Shown in pieces: positions 23,112 through 34,442 of a stretch of 64,000 nucleotides of DNA. Below the pieces are notes generated by a model that did no database searches, was not told where the DNA came from, and worked only from the letters and a program-made list of their open reading frames with translations. The DNA is from Gloeophyllum trabeum ATCC 11539. Taxonomy: Eukaryota; Basidiomycota; Agaricomycetes; Gloeophyllales; Gloeophyllaceae. The stretch is taken from NCBI RefSeq assembly GCF_000344685.1, contig NW_006920433.1:1-64000 (forward strand), in the 5' to 3' direction. Made by a program: the position numbers and the translations under genes. Each line of letters starts with the position of its first letter. The first letter of the stretch is position 1.

Positions 23112-24842
23112 TTATGTACCACAGTCACGCGTGATTTCCATCGTAAGACCGAACTGTTGCACCCGATCTACGTCGTACGAATCTTGCCCGTACCGTTCTG
23201 GAAGAAGCCCGGGCCGATAACAACGCACAATGACATCTCGAAAGCCGCACGAGCGAGCTGTGCAGCATAACTCCAAGAGGTTATGCCTCACATCCACATA
23301 TAATTCTGTGTCTGAATAGTAGAGCTCCATGTCCGCATACTCTAGAGTCAATGTATGCAGTGAAGCGCAAGTCGGCTCTCTTGCCGACTCTCTCATTCGG
23401 CCCAGGGCTTCCATGAAGCTTCGACTGTCTTTTTCTGCTGAATGGAGCCAAAGGTGCTGAAGATGCGGGAACAGCTGGAGCATCCTGGTCGCAAGAGCAG
23501 AGTCAAGGTCGATGCCATCTTCATCGGTGCGAAGGAGTAACAGCGACAGCGTCTGCGATCCGTATGCCCTCGGCATTCTCTCCAGTACATCGATAAGTGC
23601 CGTCAAAGAAAGGAGGCCTAGGTGAAGCAGACAGAGTGACGACAGGTTCGGCGCAGAGAACACATGGAAGGTCCCCCGAATGAAAGTGCCGAGTCTCTGC
23701 TCCGAGTCGTCGTTGAAGGAAAGCCTAAGAGTTCTTAAGCAAGGAAGCTGTACGGGGTACGGGTGTCGGGTTCGGACACTTGAGTCGCTGACAAAACATT
23801 TCCCGTCAAGACCCAGATGAACCAACGCGGGGCAGTGCTCAAGTATACTACGGAATTCCGAAACACTTAATCGAATTTGTGGGCGGAGACCCATCATCTC
23901 CAGACTTGTCAGCCCAACGAGGAGCTTCAGGTTCGTCCTAATTATCGGCCCACGAAGCTGGACTTCCGAGAGGGAGGGTGCCCCCGATTGAAACAATCCT
24001 TGTAGCCAATCCCCCTTGTCGTGCCACAACATACAGAAGTGCTGAAGGTGGGGCGCACAGACATTCCCGAGCATCTCCTCAATGGCGCGAGCGAACATAG
24101 GCCAATCGAAGGAGGACGTAGTCCACATGCTCTCCCCCAGGTGAAATGACACCCATCGGTGGATACATGGCGAAAGCTCGCGCAAGAGAATTCCCAGCCT
24201 CTCTCTGCCCCCATTCGTCGAATTCCAATTACGATTCCAGGTCCTAAACCGGAGGTATACATTCAGAAGACAAGGGCCCGATCTCTGTATTCGCAATCGC
24301 AGGAGCTGAGGTGAACTATCCAGCGAGACCTCGATATGACTCCACATTATGGGCGATCGCAAGATTATGGCCCTCCAGCGCATGTTCACCCAGGATATCG
24401 CAAATGGGAATCGCGGCCTGTCCCGCGGAGGGGAAAGTATGTCGGCCCAGATCCATATCTTGATCCATATCTCTTCGGGAACGACCTGCGCCGGGGACAC
24501 CTGCGATGCAAGGCGCAAACGCTCCTCTACAAGCCCCTCTAGGACTTTCTCTGCCATGGCGAGACGCTGCTCCGCAGGCGGGAGTACTTGAGCCCGCGTA
24601 CGTGTTCGTTGATCCAACGCTTGCAAGGCGACGTCAATGCCTTCGAGGGATTGGACTGGAAGAAGATCTCCTGGAGCGATTGGAGTGCAAGCGTGGTCCC
24701 TCTCTTTCTTCAAGACCGCGAGATCATTCCGAATGCGTTCAACCTCTTCCCTCGCAGATCCAGCAATAGACGCTGCCTCGTCGACGTGCGCGTTTGCTGC
24801 ACGAAGCTCGCGCATCGTTTCGGGATCCCTGAAACGATCCAT
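23112..24842 (-). CDS. F-box protein, single exon (paralogue of 30098-31936)
   Basis: Starts at MDRFRDPETMRELRAANAH, the same start as its paralogue; an upstream extension of the frame lacks similarity. A coiled-coil N-terminus (ARTRAQVLPPAEQRLAMAEK pattern) leads into an F-box: VSPAQVVPEEIWIKIWIWAD ... WVNMRWRAIILRSPIMWSHI. Next comes a long region with leucine-rich-like strands (LVGLTSLEMMGL, PALVHLGLDGKCF, LPCLRTLRLSF, FPHLQHLWLHS). 576 residues without introns. Such proteins recruit unknown substrates to SCF ubiquitin ligases. The two paralogues share nearly all block motifs, so they arose by duplication within this region. Confidence 0.82.
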   Translation of the reverse strand: MDRFRDPETMRELRAANAHVDEAASIAGSAREEVERIRNDLAVLKKERDHACTPIAPGDLLPVQSLEGIDVALQALDQRTRTRAQVLPPAEQRLAMAEKVLEGLVEERLRLASQVSPAQVVPEEIWIKIWIWADILSPPRDRPRFPFAISWVNMRWRAIILRSPIMWSHIEVSLDSSPQLLRLRIQRSGPCLLNVYLRFRTWNRNWNSTNGGRERLGILLRELSPCIHRWVSFHLGESMWTTSSFDWPMFARAIEEMLGNVCAPHLQHFCMLWHDKGDWLQGLFQSGAPSLSEVQLRGPIIRTNLKLLVGLTSLEMMGLRPQIRLSVSEFRSILEHCPALVHLGLDGKCFVSDSSVRTRHPYPVQLPCLRTLRLSFNDDSEQRLGTFIRGTFHVFSAPNLSSLCLLHLGLLSLTALIDVLERMPRAYGSQTLSLLLLRTDEDGIDLDSALATRMLQLFPHLQHLWLHSAEKDSRSFMEALGRMRESAREPTCASLHTLTLEYADMELYYSDTELYVDVRHNLLELCCTARSCGFRDVIVRCYRPGLLPERYGQDSYDVDRVQQFGLTMEITRDCGT

Positions 24843-27214
24843 AGGCTTGAAGTTCCCCCCCAAACTTAAGCTACAGGATCGTATGAGCTGATAGGCTGAC
24901 TTCATTCGACAACGCTCACCGGCCGCAAAGCTCAGTACTGCGTTCGGACAGGTAACGGGAGTCGTTTGGGGTTTGAACTTGCCAGGAGGTGGAGGCGATG
25001 GAGGCGATTTACTTGTAAGATGGCCACGCTGCAGGCACCTGTCGGATGACACGAGGCGTTCGGAGTCATTGAAGTATTCTATAATATAATCAAGTAGGAC
25101 ACGCATTAGACAAGCGGGAAGACTCCGGCAGGGTCTATACACTCACCTAACATCGGATAGACCGGGACCCAGGACTACAGTCGGGAGATCCGGGATTCTT
25201 GCACAAGTACATGGAAGTCGATTATCCATATCGCATCGTTCGCATCAGGAAAGAGAGATCCAGGGCATCCATTGGCATGGACAGGTACCAAGATCTCGAA
25301 TGGTGGACCTTGCCAATATCTTCTCCGTACGTGTCGTCGAAGACAGTGCATCGATGACTCATCTAGACACATACGGGCGAAGAACGACCCCCTTGACTCG
25401 AGAGTCCAGAACAGAGTGTCGCGTCACCATCCAGGAAGAATGTCGCAGGAAAGTCCCGGAGAAGCTCCGCGTCGAAGTCCAGGTCATGCATCCTAACCAG
25501 GGTGCCGCCACCGCGAGTCGGCTGAGGTAAGATTGGACCAGTGCTAGTACCTCGGTGATCGCAGCGGTAGTAAAACCGCATATCGATCCAGGTCATCAAG
25601 ACCAAGTCGACAGTGTCGACCTCCATCCAAGGCGCCAACCCAAGATTGGAAGCACGACAGGGATACTGCGCGCAAGCGTGCTTGAGGGAGGAGAGCGCGA
25701 CAGCGATCCGTATCTTCCGGACAAGAGATATCATGAGCGCGGGACATGCCCCTCCCGTGGCGCGCTACAAAGACAAGGACAAAGAACTAGAGTGGCGTAG
25801 CGATCCTCGCGCACGAACGTTCGAAAGGGTGTTTCACGCTCCTCAACGCAATGTCACCGTAATGATGCATAGACCCTGCGCATACATACATGTATATTCC
25901 GAGCTGCACAACGACGATGGAGATAAGGTATCTCGCGGGAACCGTGCGAGCTGGGAACGGGATCGGCACTATGAATCCGACGCGCGACGGAGAAAAGTCG
26001 GGGGCCACGGGTGGTCTAAGTTGGCCAGCAGAACTCGGACAATGAACCGCGGTCATGGTCGATTTCCAGTCCTATACATGCAAACATTTGAGAAAGCCGA
26101 AGATAACATGCAGAGGCGGAGTGCAAATAATTCGACCGAATCAAGCGTGAGCGCGCAAGATATGTCTTTCGGCTAGCTGAAATGTCCTCGAGGGAGGCCT
26201 TCAACGTCGATTGAGCCTGCAGTGAGTCGTCGTTTGAGTCAGGATTTCGGACCAAGAAGCCATGGCGTACAGATAAATTTGATGGCGTCGGCCTGCACCC
26301 AAGCCGTCTGCCGCTCAGAGGAATCAAGACCGCACGCATGATAAGTATGAGAGCGAGCCAAGAACAATACGTTTTGAGGTCGAGATGACATCGAGAGTGC
26401 GGGAGGAGCACGAACATAGGACAGCCACGAGGAAGGGAAGATTTCGGGATCCGACCATAGTGAGATAGTCCTGCGCACGAACGCTTGGAAGGGTGCATCT
26501 TCCGTAACCCCACTCCTTACATGCTTAGACTCGACGTCAGCCTGGCGACTCCGCCCATGTACGGACGCCCTCAAACTTATGCTGCTTCACGTGAGGCAGC
26601 TTCAAGTTCATCTCCGGGAAGCCAGTATGAAGTTACCAAGTGGAATGCATAACAGGATTTTCAGGAAGACGTACCGGAGGGCTGGGGAGAGCGAGAAAGC
26701 TTTAGGACATCAAAAACAACTAAGAGAGTGGTATATTAGTTGTGGAAGCTACACCGGAGGATTGCGTGGCTCGAGGAACCATTGCTGGCCCCGCGGCGCC
26801 CCACTGGCTATTGGACTTACAGAGGACATAACGCTTGCGCTCGCCGCTGAACTTGACAGCGGGTTCCAAACACCTCGCGCTTGGTCTCCAGAGCCGTGTC
26901 ATCGGGTGATAATCGGGAGGCAGGGAAGTCGAGCTTCACGAAGAGCACAGACGCGATGGTGATGATCTATGCCGACCAGGTAGCTGATTCGCCGTCTAGG
27001 CTTTACAGTGCACTCACTGTGGAAGTCTGAAGTAAGGTGATTGAATAGTTCATAATACACCGTAACATCGCCTCAACCTGCAAGTCTCAGGCTCAAAGTC
27101 GAGGTGTGTGCCGTAGAAAACATGCTCGCGACCTAGATGCTCATGACATAGCATTCAGTGTGTGGATAGTTATCCTACGCATGGAGTCCTTAGCACTCGT
27201 ACATCCGTTCGTGC
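24843..27214. other. Gene-poor stretch with possible decayed coding remnants
   Basis: No complete gene could be built. On the minus strand around 25360-25740 and 25790-26520 short open blocks (for example HDLDFDAELLRDFPATFFLD) look protein-like and may be remains of another F-box-type gene, but phases and splice sites do not connect. A search with translated blocks would decide. Confidence 0.25.
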
Positions 27215-28889
27215 TCATTCACTCACATAGAACAGGACCACATTGTCCTCGGAGATCGCCAGATCCCACTGGTATCCTTTGTAGCGTGTCATCAATGGAG
27301 GCAAGCGGAAATCTACCTTTGCACATTCCAGGAACTGCGCATGATTAATCCACAATCCCTTGTCACGGGTCGTGACGGCGTGCAGCTCCAGGCCGTCCTC
27401 CCGCGGCGCGCGACGAAACCGCCATGTGTTGAAATCATAAAGCTCCGCCATATTTCGCGCAAGCCCCTCGCGCGGCTCGGCTGGGTACACAGGGATGGGC
27501 CACTCGATGAAGCGATACGCGGAGATGGACTGCCTACAAAAGGCGCGGCCGAAGCTCTGGAAAGGTCCTGTCATAAATGTGCGCGCAGCGCCCCACTCTT
27601 CCCATCGCCACACTTTCTGCGAATCGGGGTGGCTGATGGTGTGCTTCTGGATCCTGGACAGAATCACCGTAGCCGGGATGATATGCGTCAGATTGAGATG
27701 GTGCTCGCCGTGGCCATCGTCGACATCTTCCTCAGGAGCGGGGAATCCTATTTTGCCATAGGACATTTCCACGACCACGCATTCGTCCGAGGGCAAAGAA
27801 TGGAACAGACCTTCGTCTGCACGCTCTGACGAGGAGCTGAGCCACTGAATCTTCCAGGACAGGTAGCGATGTTCGTAGAACGGGTACTCGAACGCACAGC
27901 AGTATTCGTCCCCTCCCCATGAAACCGGGTGTGAATACACCCGCCTGGTATCTATCACGTTGGCGAAGATCCGCGGGGCACATCCCGTCGTTTGCGACGG
28001 AGCCAACAATAGGCAGTCTCCTACAAATGCACACGCGGTGAGTATACATATACCGTTAATCCACTGGAACAGTGTGTTGTGAACACACGGGAGCGCAGCA
28101 TCCATCACAAGAACGTACCAAACACATCGTGCCGCTTTTCCACGACCAAGCAATCAGGTGCTTGCAGGGTCCACCGTCGCTCGCTCTAAACTCTACCCCT
28201 AAAATGTCTCCCGTGAGGAATAGCTTAAAGCGCCTTTCCATGTCGTAGACTAGACCGGGCGGGAAGACTAACTCGGTTTCAGCAGCTAGAGGATGTGGTA
28301 CGCCCGTGGACAGACTCCAGAGGTATATCATGGGTGCTTGAGAAAGAGGAACAGCGCCCCCGGCCGCTCCCGACAACCCGGACAGTATGACGACGAGGTC
28401 TTGCGCGGGATCTACTGCATATTCTGCGATGGGGAAGCCTACGTTTTCGAAGCGCCACTCTTTCGCGGGTACCCCTCGTGCATGCCCCGGCAGTAAATTG
28501 AATGCCAGGGTAGAGTTTCCGATACACCGAGCAAGGACTTTCCCCGAGAGCTGCACCATATGGGCTTCGTGGCAGGGGAGCTCCTCCACGGTCTCGAAGG
28601 CGCGCCGCCTCCACGCGTCGGTGTGCTTTTGCAGACGTTCCAGCCGTTGCGCCGTAGTGACGTCGCTCGGTGCACCATCGACCATGCCAGCAATATCTAA
28701 TTCCATTTTGTATTGCACGAGCAGAGACCCGTCAACCACTTCTTTCATGTGTCTATGGACCTAGCCAACGTACTATGTGTTCAGGGGATGTAAAATGAAG
28801 TGGAGAGCTTCTCTCACCCTACGACAGGTCAATAGCGACCTCAGATCCAATACATGGAGCACTCGCTCCACGATTTCAGTCGGCACCAT
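27215..28889 (-). CDS. F-box protein, beta-propeller-like (paralogue of 3112-5118)
   Basis: Three exons: 28889-28818, 28760-28119 and 28063-27215, with introns 28761-28817 and 28064-28118, both GT-AG. The first exon is the F-box (MVPTEIVERVLHVLDLRSLL TCRR). The body matches the gene at 3112 block by block: RLERLQKHTDAWRRR, LLPGHARGVPAKEW, STGVPHPLA, CAFVGDCLLL, WEEWGAARTF, and the C-terminal AISEDNVVLFYVSE just before the stop. About 520 residues. Intron positions are shared with the paralogue, supporting duplication of the whole gene. Probable SCF substrate adaptor; substrate unknown. The start at 28889 is chosen because an in-frame stop lies shortly upstream. Confidence 0.82.
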
Positions 28890-30097
28890 ATCGATCTGAA
28901 CCCAACCCGGGCATTCGTTTCATTCTAGGCCAGTCCGCTCACATCGCAACTTTCCAGACTTACCATAGCCTCAGTCTTTGTGGACTTCCAAGACACCACC
29001 AATATGTGGTTCTGACCTGCGGACTGCAGGCTCGGACCTCAAGACCGGCAAAGGTTTCCTGTCGCCCGGTTTCCACCGGACATGGGCCGAAATTTTGGGC
29101 TTTATGTCTGCCTATTGATCCGACATAGGGCCTCAAAATGGGGCAATGATGTCCGCCCTAGGAATAAACATGTCTTTCAGTATGCCGGGGTCCTCACACA
29201 AGTCGCAAGGCCTAATCCGGCATTTATTCTGACCTCGTCTCACCCGGCGCTCTCGCATCTAGAACCCCTATAACTCGTCTGAAAAATCGAACAGAGTACT
29301 GCCTCGTCAATGCCCGAAGGCCCCCTTCTACCCTATGGTCAGGTATGTGCACGTCGCTGAGTTGCGAGGCATGGACGACTGCACTCCTCCCACTCATTTT
29401 TATTGCCGTTAACATTGTGCCTTCTGCGAAAGACATCTGAGCCAGCTAACAGATGTTTGTACTGTGTTCGCTGTCTCGACGCTCTTACAGATGCATTGAA
29501 TCCTTGTTCCTGAAGAGTTAGTGAGGTGCGGCCTCGAGTCTGGGATTTTGCTTGACGTCATGTTTTCCTCGACTCGCTCATCAGAAACTTCAGCTGAGTG
29601 CCTTCTGCGACCTCAGGTTTTCCGAGTCGTCAAGGGTTATATCACGTTCAGACCACGCCTAAGTATGTGCGCGCTTCGTTTCTGCCCAATTAAAACAGTC
29701 ACTGTCTCCGCATCATACCTCCGCCGACGACGATGTGATGCGTGGAGTTTCTGAGCTTACATGGGGTGGCATTTGTCAACGCACGACATCCTCGCCGCTT
29801 GCCGCTCGTCTGTGTTCTTTTCATCGCCTTTGGTTCGAGGTGTGCTGCTCATTGTCGTGTATATGAAGTCAGGCTTGGGAGCTGATGTCACCAGATGCTA
29901 GTAACTTGCATTTCCAATCGCCACGAGCATGCCTGGCAATTACTGACTATCCGCCTATAGTGACTGACTACACATGCCTACGGGATTGGATACCAGGGGT
30001 TTCAAGCTTTACTTCGCAGACAGTTGTGTGGCGTGTTTGATGGCCATTCATTGAGTCGATACCTTTGGGGCACAGTCAGCATCCAAGCTACAGAATG
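28890..30097. other. Intergenic
   Basis: About 1.2 kb without a supported gene or recognisable repeat. Short open frames show no family pattern. Confidence 0.4.
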
Positions 30098-31936
30098 TCA
30101 TTCAGGTATGGATGAGATGCGCGCGAATCGTCCTCTTCTCGAAGCATTCGAATGCAGATTCTGTATAGCCATGTACAAGGACGTCAATGATTGACTTATA
30201 AATTTCCTGCTCGGCGACGTACCACACCATGTCACTCGTTCTATTATTGCGCCTCTGGATCTATCATGTTGTCGCCACACGTCGTAATCCAGCCAGGTAT
30301 CATTGAACGAATGATATAGACGCACGGTAATGTCGCGCACGCCAATCTTGCGGGCTCGAGAGATGAAGTCGTCGGCATTGTGCTCTCTTATGACGTGCAA
30401 CTCCAGAGTCACTGCGTGGAGCGATGAGCAGCCCGGTTCTCGCTGGCACTCCTTGATGTTTCGCAGGGCCCGCAGGAAGCTCCGAGTATCCTGGACACCC
30501 GAGCACAGCCAGAGGTGCCTGAGTTGCGGGAATAGCACAAGTGTCCTGGTAGCAAGGGCGGAAGGTATTCCATGATCCTCTTCTTTATATCCTCCGAAGC
30601 GCAGGAAAAGGACAGGCAGCGTTCCGGATGCACATACCATCGGCTTGGCCTCCAGTGCCTCGACAAATGCTGTCAAACAAGGTACGTCGAGGTGAAGAAC
30701 GTATAGGGTCGACAATGCAGGAGCGGCAAAGGTGTCAAACAGCTCGTGAATGAAAAGCACTTCCTCCTCCTGCTCGTAATCGATGAAGCGAAGCATGAGT
30801 GACCGTAAGGCAGGAAGAGGTAAAGGGTCCGGGAAGCGCAGGCGGAAGCTGGAGTCGCTGTTGAAACACTTGCCGTCGAGACCAAGGTGAACTAGACTCG
30901 GACACTGCACGAGCATATCCCGGAATTCCCAAATGCTAGGCAGATCTCGCACAGAGGGCCGAACTAGCTCGAGACTTGTTAAGCCACTGAAGAGACTCAG
31001 GTTCGTCCTGATTGCAAATCCACAAATCTGTAATTCTGACAGAGAACACGCCACCGGCGGGCACAATCCTCGACCCACTATCAAAGTAGGGTCACCGTAC
31101 CACCAGGCACAGAAGTGGCGGAGACGCGGTGCGTGGGCTTTGCTGAGCATGTCTTGAATACCGTCGGTGTACAGCGACCATCCTACCAACTTCGAATCAT
31201 CGTAGAAGTCTAGGTCGGTCGTTCCGCCAAGGTGGAATGACACCCAGCGGTTGGCGCAAAATACGAGCTCGGTCAACAGCATGTTCACTTTCCGCGGAGT
31301 ATCCTCCCTCTTGATGCGGCGGTTCCCAAAGATGAAGTATACATCCAAAGGACATGGATCCGACCTTTGTAATTGCAGTCGCAGGAGGTCGCTGGAAGTA
31401 CCCAGGGATACTCGAACCTGTCTCCATAATGTCGGTGTCCGCAAGAATATCTTTCTCCAACGGGTGCATACCCAGGAGAACACATACGCAAGCCCCGGCT
31501 TAGGCTCCGGGCAATGTAAATTCTCTGCCCACATCCATATGTTGATCCATATTTCCTCGGGAACAACTTGCGCCGGAGACGTCTGTGCCAGCAGGGGCCG
31601 GCGGCTCTCTATAAGCTCATCCAACGCCCTCTCTGCCTCCCGCATGCGCTCCTCCGCAGGCGGCATCACCTCCGATCGTGTACGTATCCGCTCGTCCAAG
31701 GCCCGTAGGGCGATGTCGATCCCTTCGAAAAACGCAGCCGGAAGACTCTCGATATAGGATTGCGTGGTAGGTCTGCTGGCTTCAGCCCTCTCCCGGGTCC
31801 GTTGCAAGAGGCGAAGGTCCTGTTGGATATCCGCAACCTCTTCCCTCTTAAGAGTGGCGGTAGACTCTGCTTCGACGATGCGGGCGTTGACTTCATGCAA
31901 AGCGCGTACTGTGTCGGGATCCTTGAAACGATCCAT
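30098..31936 (-). CDS. F-box protein, single exon (paralogue of 23112-24842)
   Basis: Begins MDRFKDPDTVRALHEVNARI, with coiled coil, then an F-box (TSPAQVVPEEIWINIWMWAE ... WVCTRWRKIFLRTPTLWRQV) and leucine-rich-like strands (FSGLTSLELVRP, PSLVHLGLDGKCF, LPALRSLMLRF, FPQLRHLWLCS). 612 residues, no introns. The C-terminus is longer than in the paralogue and its last about 40 residues (from CGTSPSRKF) are not shared, so the stop may have been lost and extended. Transcribed in the same direction as its paralogue, with the propeller-type F-box gene between them. Confidence 0.8.
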   Translation of the reverse strand: MDRFKDPDTVRALHEVNARIVEAESTATLKREEVADIQQDLRLLQRTRERAEASRPTTQSYIESLPAAFFEGIDIALRALDERIRTRSEVMPPAEERMREAERALDELIESRRPLLAQTSPAQVVPEEIWINIWMWAENLHCPEPKPGLAYVFSWVCTRWRKIFLRTPTLWRQVRVSLGTSSDLLRLQLQRSDPCPLDVYFIFGNRRIKREDTPRKVNMLLTELVFCANRWVSFHLGGTTDLDFYDDSKLVGWSLYTDGIQDMLSKAHAPRLRHFCAWWYGDPTLIVGRGLCPPVACSLSELQICGFAIRTNLSLFSGLTSLELVRPSVRDLPSIWEFRDMLVQCPSLVHLGLDGKCFNSDSSFRLRFPDPLPLPALRSLMLRFIDYEQEEEVLFIHELFDTFAAPALSTLYVLHLDVPCLTAFVEALEAKPMVCASGTLPVLFLRFGGYKEEDHGIPSALATRTLVLFPQLRHLWLCSGVQDTRSFLRALRNIKECQREPGCSSLHAVTLELHVIREHNADDFISRARKIGVRDITVRLYHSFNDTWLDYDVWRQHDRSRGAIIERVTWCGTSPSRKFISQSLTSLYMAIQNLHSNASRRGRFARISSIPE

Positions 31937-32470
31937 CTGCCTACGCCTACTACAGTACGCGTTAAACGTCAGCCATCGCGCCAGTAGACTTAAGACAGGG
32001 AAGCGAACCCTGCGCAAGCACGTCTACCGAGGGTCGTTCAGTGTGGTTTTGGGGGTTACACTGAACTATATTCGCCGTAAGTACTATGGCCAGCGAGTGC
32101 ACTGTGAAAGTTGGCCCTGTGTTGACGCTGCGGGCTATGCGTGCGATGTACTCGCAAACGACCACGTTGCAAGCACATACAGGAAACACGAGGCGCTCAG
32201 AAGGTTTCGACGTCTTCTATGATACTACCGTTCTTCCCTAGTAGTACCCAAGGCTAGGAGTAATCGAGAAATCCCTCGTGGAATATTCACCTGGCAGGGC
32301 AAGATAATATACCGACAGGCGACGGGTAGTTGCCCTTCAGTGAGACATGAGCACCCTAGCATGATGCCTTGAACAGTATATCACGTCATAGCCAATGCTT
32401 GTCATCTAAAGCCATTCGACTAGCAAAACAACTTGCATGCAGGTACACTTAGGGTATAGGTTGTGGATGA
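31937..32470. other. Intergenic
   Basis: Upstream region of the F-box gene and 3' flank of the next minus-strand gene. No gene supported. Confidence 0.4.
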
Positions 32471-33688
32471 TCAGGCGAAGGCAGTACTAGTAATAATATT
32501 TTGGAGCGTCCAGGCCGCGGTATGGTTCGTTCTCATGTGCAGCATGATGTGCTTGCCCCAGAAGGACTCGACTTCCGCCAACTTGACCCTACATAGAGAA
32601 GATTAATGTACACTTCGTTTTAATTGCAATACATTAGGCATACGGGTGATGGATAGGTTATGAGTGGGGAGATGCGATACACATGGAAGACGGTCTCAAG
32701 CCTATAGTTGCTACCGCTGGAAGAACGACTTGCCCCTGACGACACAGCCCGCGCCCCAGTCGTTCGTCCAATTCCCGGGCCAATCTTGCTTACGGAGCGA
32801 CTTTGCAGTTTGCGGGTGGTAATAACTGGTGCCAGTGAATGTAGTCAGCAGAAAGAGAACGGACTCGAGACAGAAGTACCATCCGTCGCTGTAACTCATT
32901 GTAACCAACGGTGTTTCGAACCGCACAAGCTCGTCACCCAAGACGCGGACCTCATACTCCTCGCTGGAGATAGCGTCGAAGGCCAGAAGGTATACTGCTT
33001 CCTGCAATACCTCAATATCGAGGAGGCAGATCTGACAACACGCCATCTAAGCCATATTAGCCGGCGTGAGACGGAGAAGACCAGCTCATATCAATTGCAT
33101 CCAGAGAAATACAGACAGCACGCGTGTGTGAAGAGTGTGCCGACGGTCACTAGTAACACAATATTCATACCCAAGACAACACATAAAACTCACATTATGT
33201 AGTTCCGGAGCAGGGCGAGGCTGCCAATGTTCCTTTCCTTCTGAGCTGGGTCCTTGAAGCAGGTCAGGCAGGGATTGAATGAAGTGAACTGAGAAAATAG
33301 CACAGACCTTGCAGTTCACGATGTCAATCCACAGTTTCTCTGCCGATGTGGGATCCAAGCAACGATCCCCCACCATTGGACAGGGACGATGCATCACGTC
33401 CTTGAACAGCCGGTTGAACACAGCTCGAGGCCTGCGCCCCAGCCACGTCTCGGCAGCGTAGCCAAGGAACATCTCGAGCGGCGCCGATATCCGCGAGATG
33501 AATATTCCAAACGTTTTCCCCGGTCCCACCTGGTGCGCCTCGTCGATCGACTCGTCGTCCGAGCTATCGCAGTACTCATATGTGATGCCGTCGATGTCGA
33601 TTGTGTCCCCGGGCCGTCGGAGGCGGTTCGCGACCGCGCCGCGCAGCTCGAGGTCGCCTGGGGCCATGTTGTAGGATGAGTGAACCAT
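32471..33688 (-). CDS. Conserved-looking multi-exon protein, function unknown
   Basis: The first exon from MVHSSYNMAPGDLELRG runs through GDTIDIDGITYEYCDSSDDE and SAPLEMFLGYAAETWLGRRP to KLWIDIVNCK. An intron (donor GTCTGT, acceptor TTCAAG) leads to DPAQKERNIGSLALLRNYI. Middle exons near 33046-32715 contain YEVRVLGDELVRF and SYSDGWYFCLES. The final exon (32588-32471) after intron 32589-32714 gives VKLAEVESFWGKHIMLHMR up to the stop. Several middle splice sites are unresolved. The fold is not recognised, and no signal peptide or membrane helix is seen. Phase agreement across three introns and codon-like composition support a real gene. Confidence 0.6.
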
Positions 33689-34442
33689 GGTGGGGGGAGA
33701 GACGAACTCACTTGGGAAGGGCCGACAGAGGGTCTATATACCCGGTACTGCTCCGGTGTGTACAGCTATCACTCTGATGGGTCCGCACAACCATTCGACA
33801 TGTGTCCACAGAAGTATGGGAAGACAAGGCCTATGTACACGAGGCGACGTACGAACCCTACCAGCTGGTCACGAAAGCTTGATGCACTAGTATTCATGAA
33901 AAGAGGAAGAAGTAACGGCTCTCGGTATTTACGGACCTTGGACGACGACCCGTCAGGATTTTTTGCCCTGCGCTCTAAGATAACAATGCTAACAATGAGT
34001 TCAGGACGGCAACAGTCGGCCGGTGCTCGCCAGTGGGCGCTCCTGGGAGACTGATGGGACCCTGGCACAAGGTCACTGGTTCGCGACTACTGAGCAAATG
34101 AGAAGATGGGTGGCGCCGGAGGATCGATCCAGACAGGCAACTATACGGTAGTATACGTGCTGTCTATGCTTAACTGCATTCTCCTCTCAGGCTGCGCCGT
34201 CCGTCCCCGGGCCCCGAAAGGTATCTCACCTCATCAGACTTCACCAATATACCCACGTCGCAAGACTTCTCATATCCTTATTAGCAGGACTGAAGAAACA
34301 TCATTCTTGCATGAACTGCTCTTTACGAGCTTCGTATAGATACATACATCCAAGATCATGTAATACACATCAAGACGTCACTCTCATAAACCGTTTGATA
34401 CACGACCCCTTATAGCCAAGATGCAACAAATATACCCTCTAC
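33689..34442. other. Intergenic, left border of the PKS cluster
   Basis: Contains the 3' flank of the PKS and the upstream region of the unknown gene. No gene supported. Confidence 0.4.

Noticed and set aside
25360..26580. A further F-box gene on the minus strand
   Set aside because: Suggestive blocks occur but no F-box motif, start or consistent set of introns could be built.
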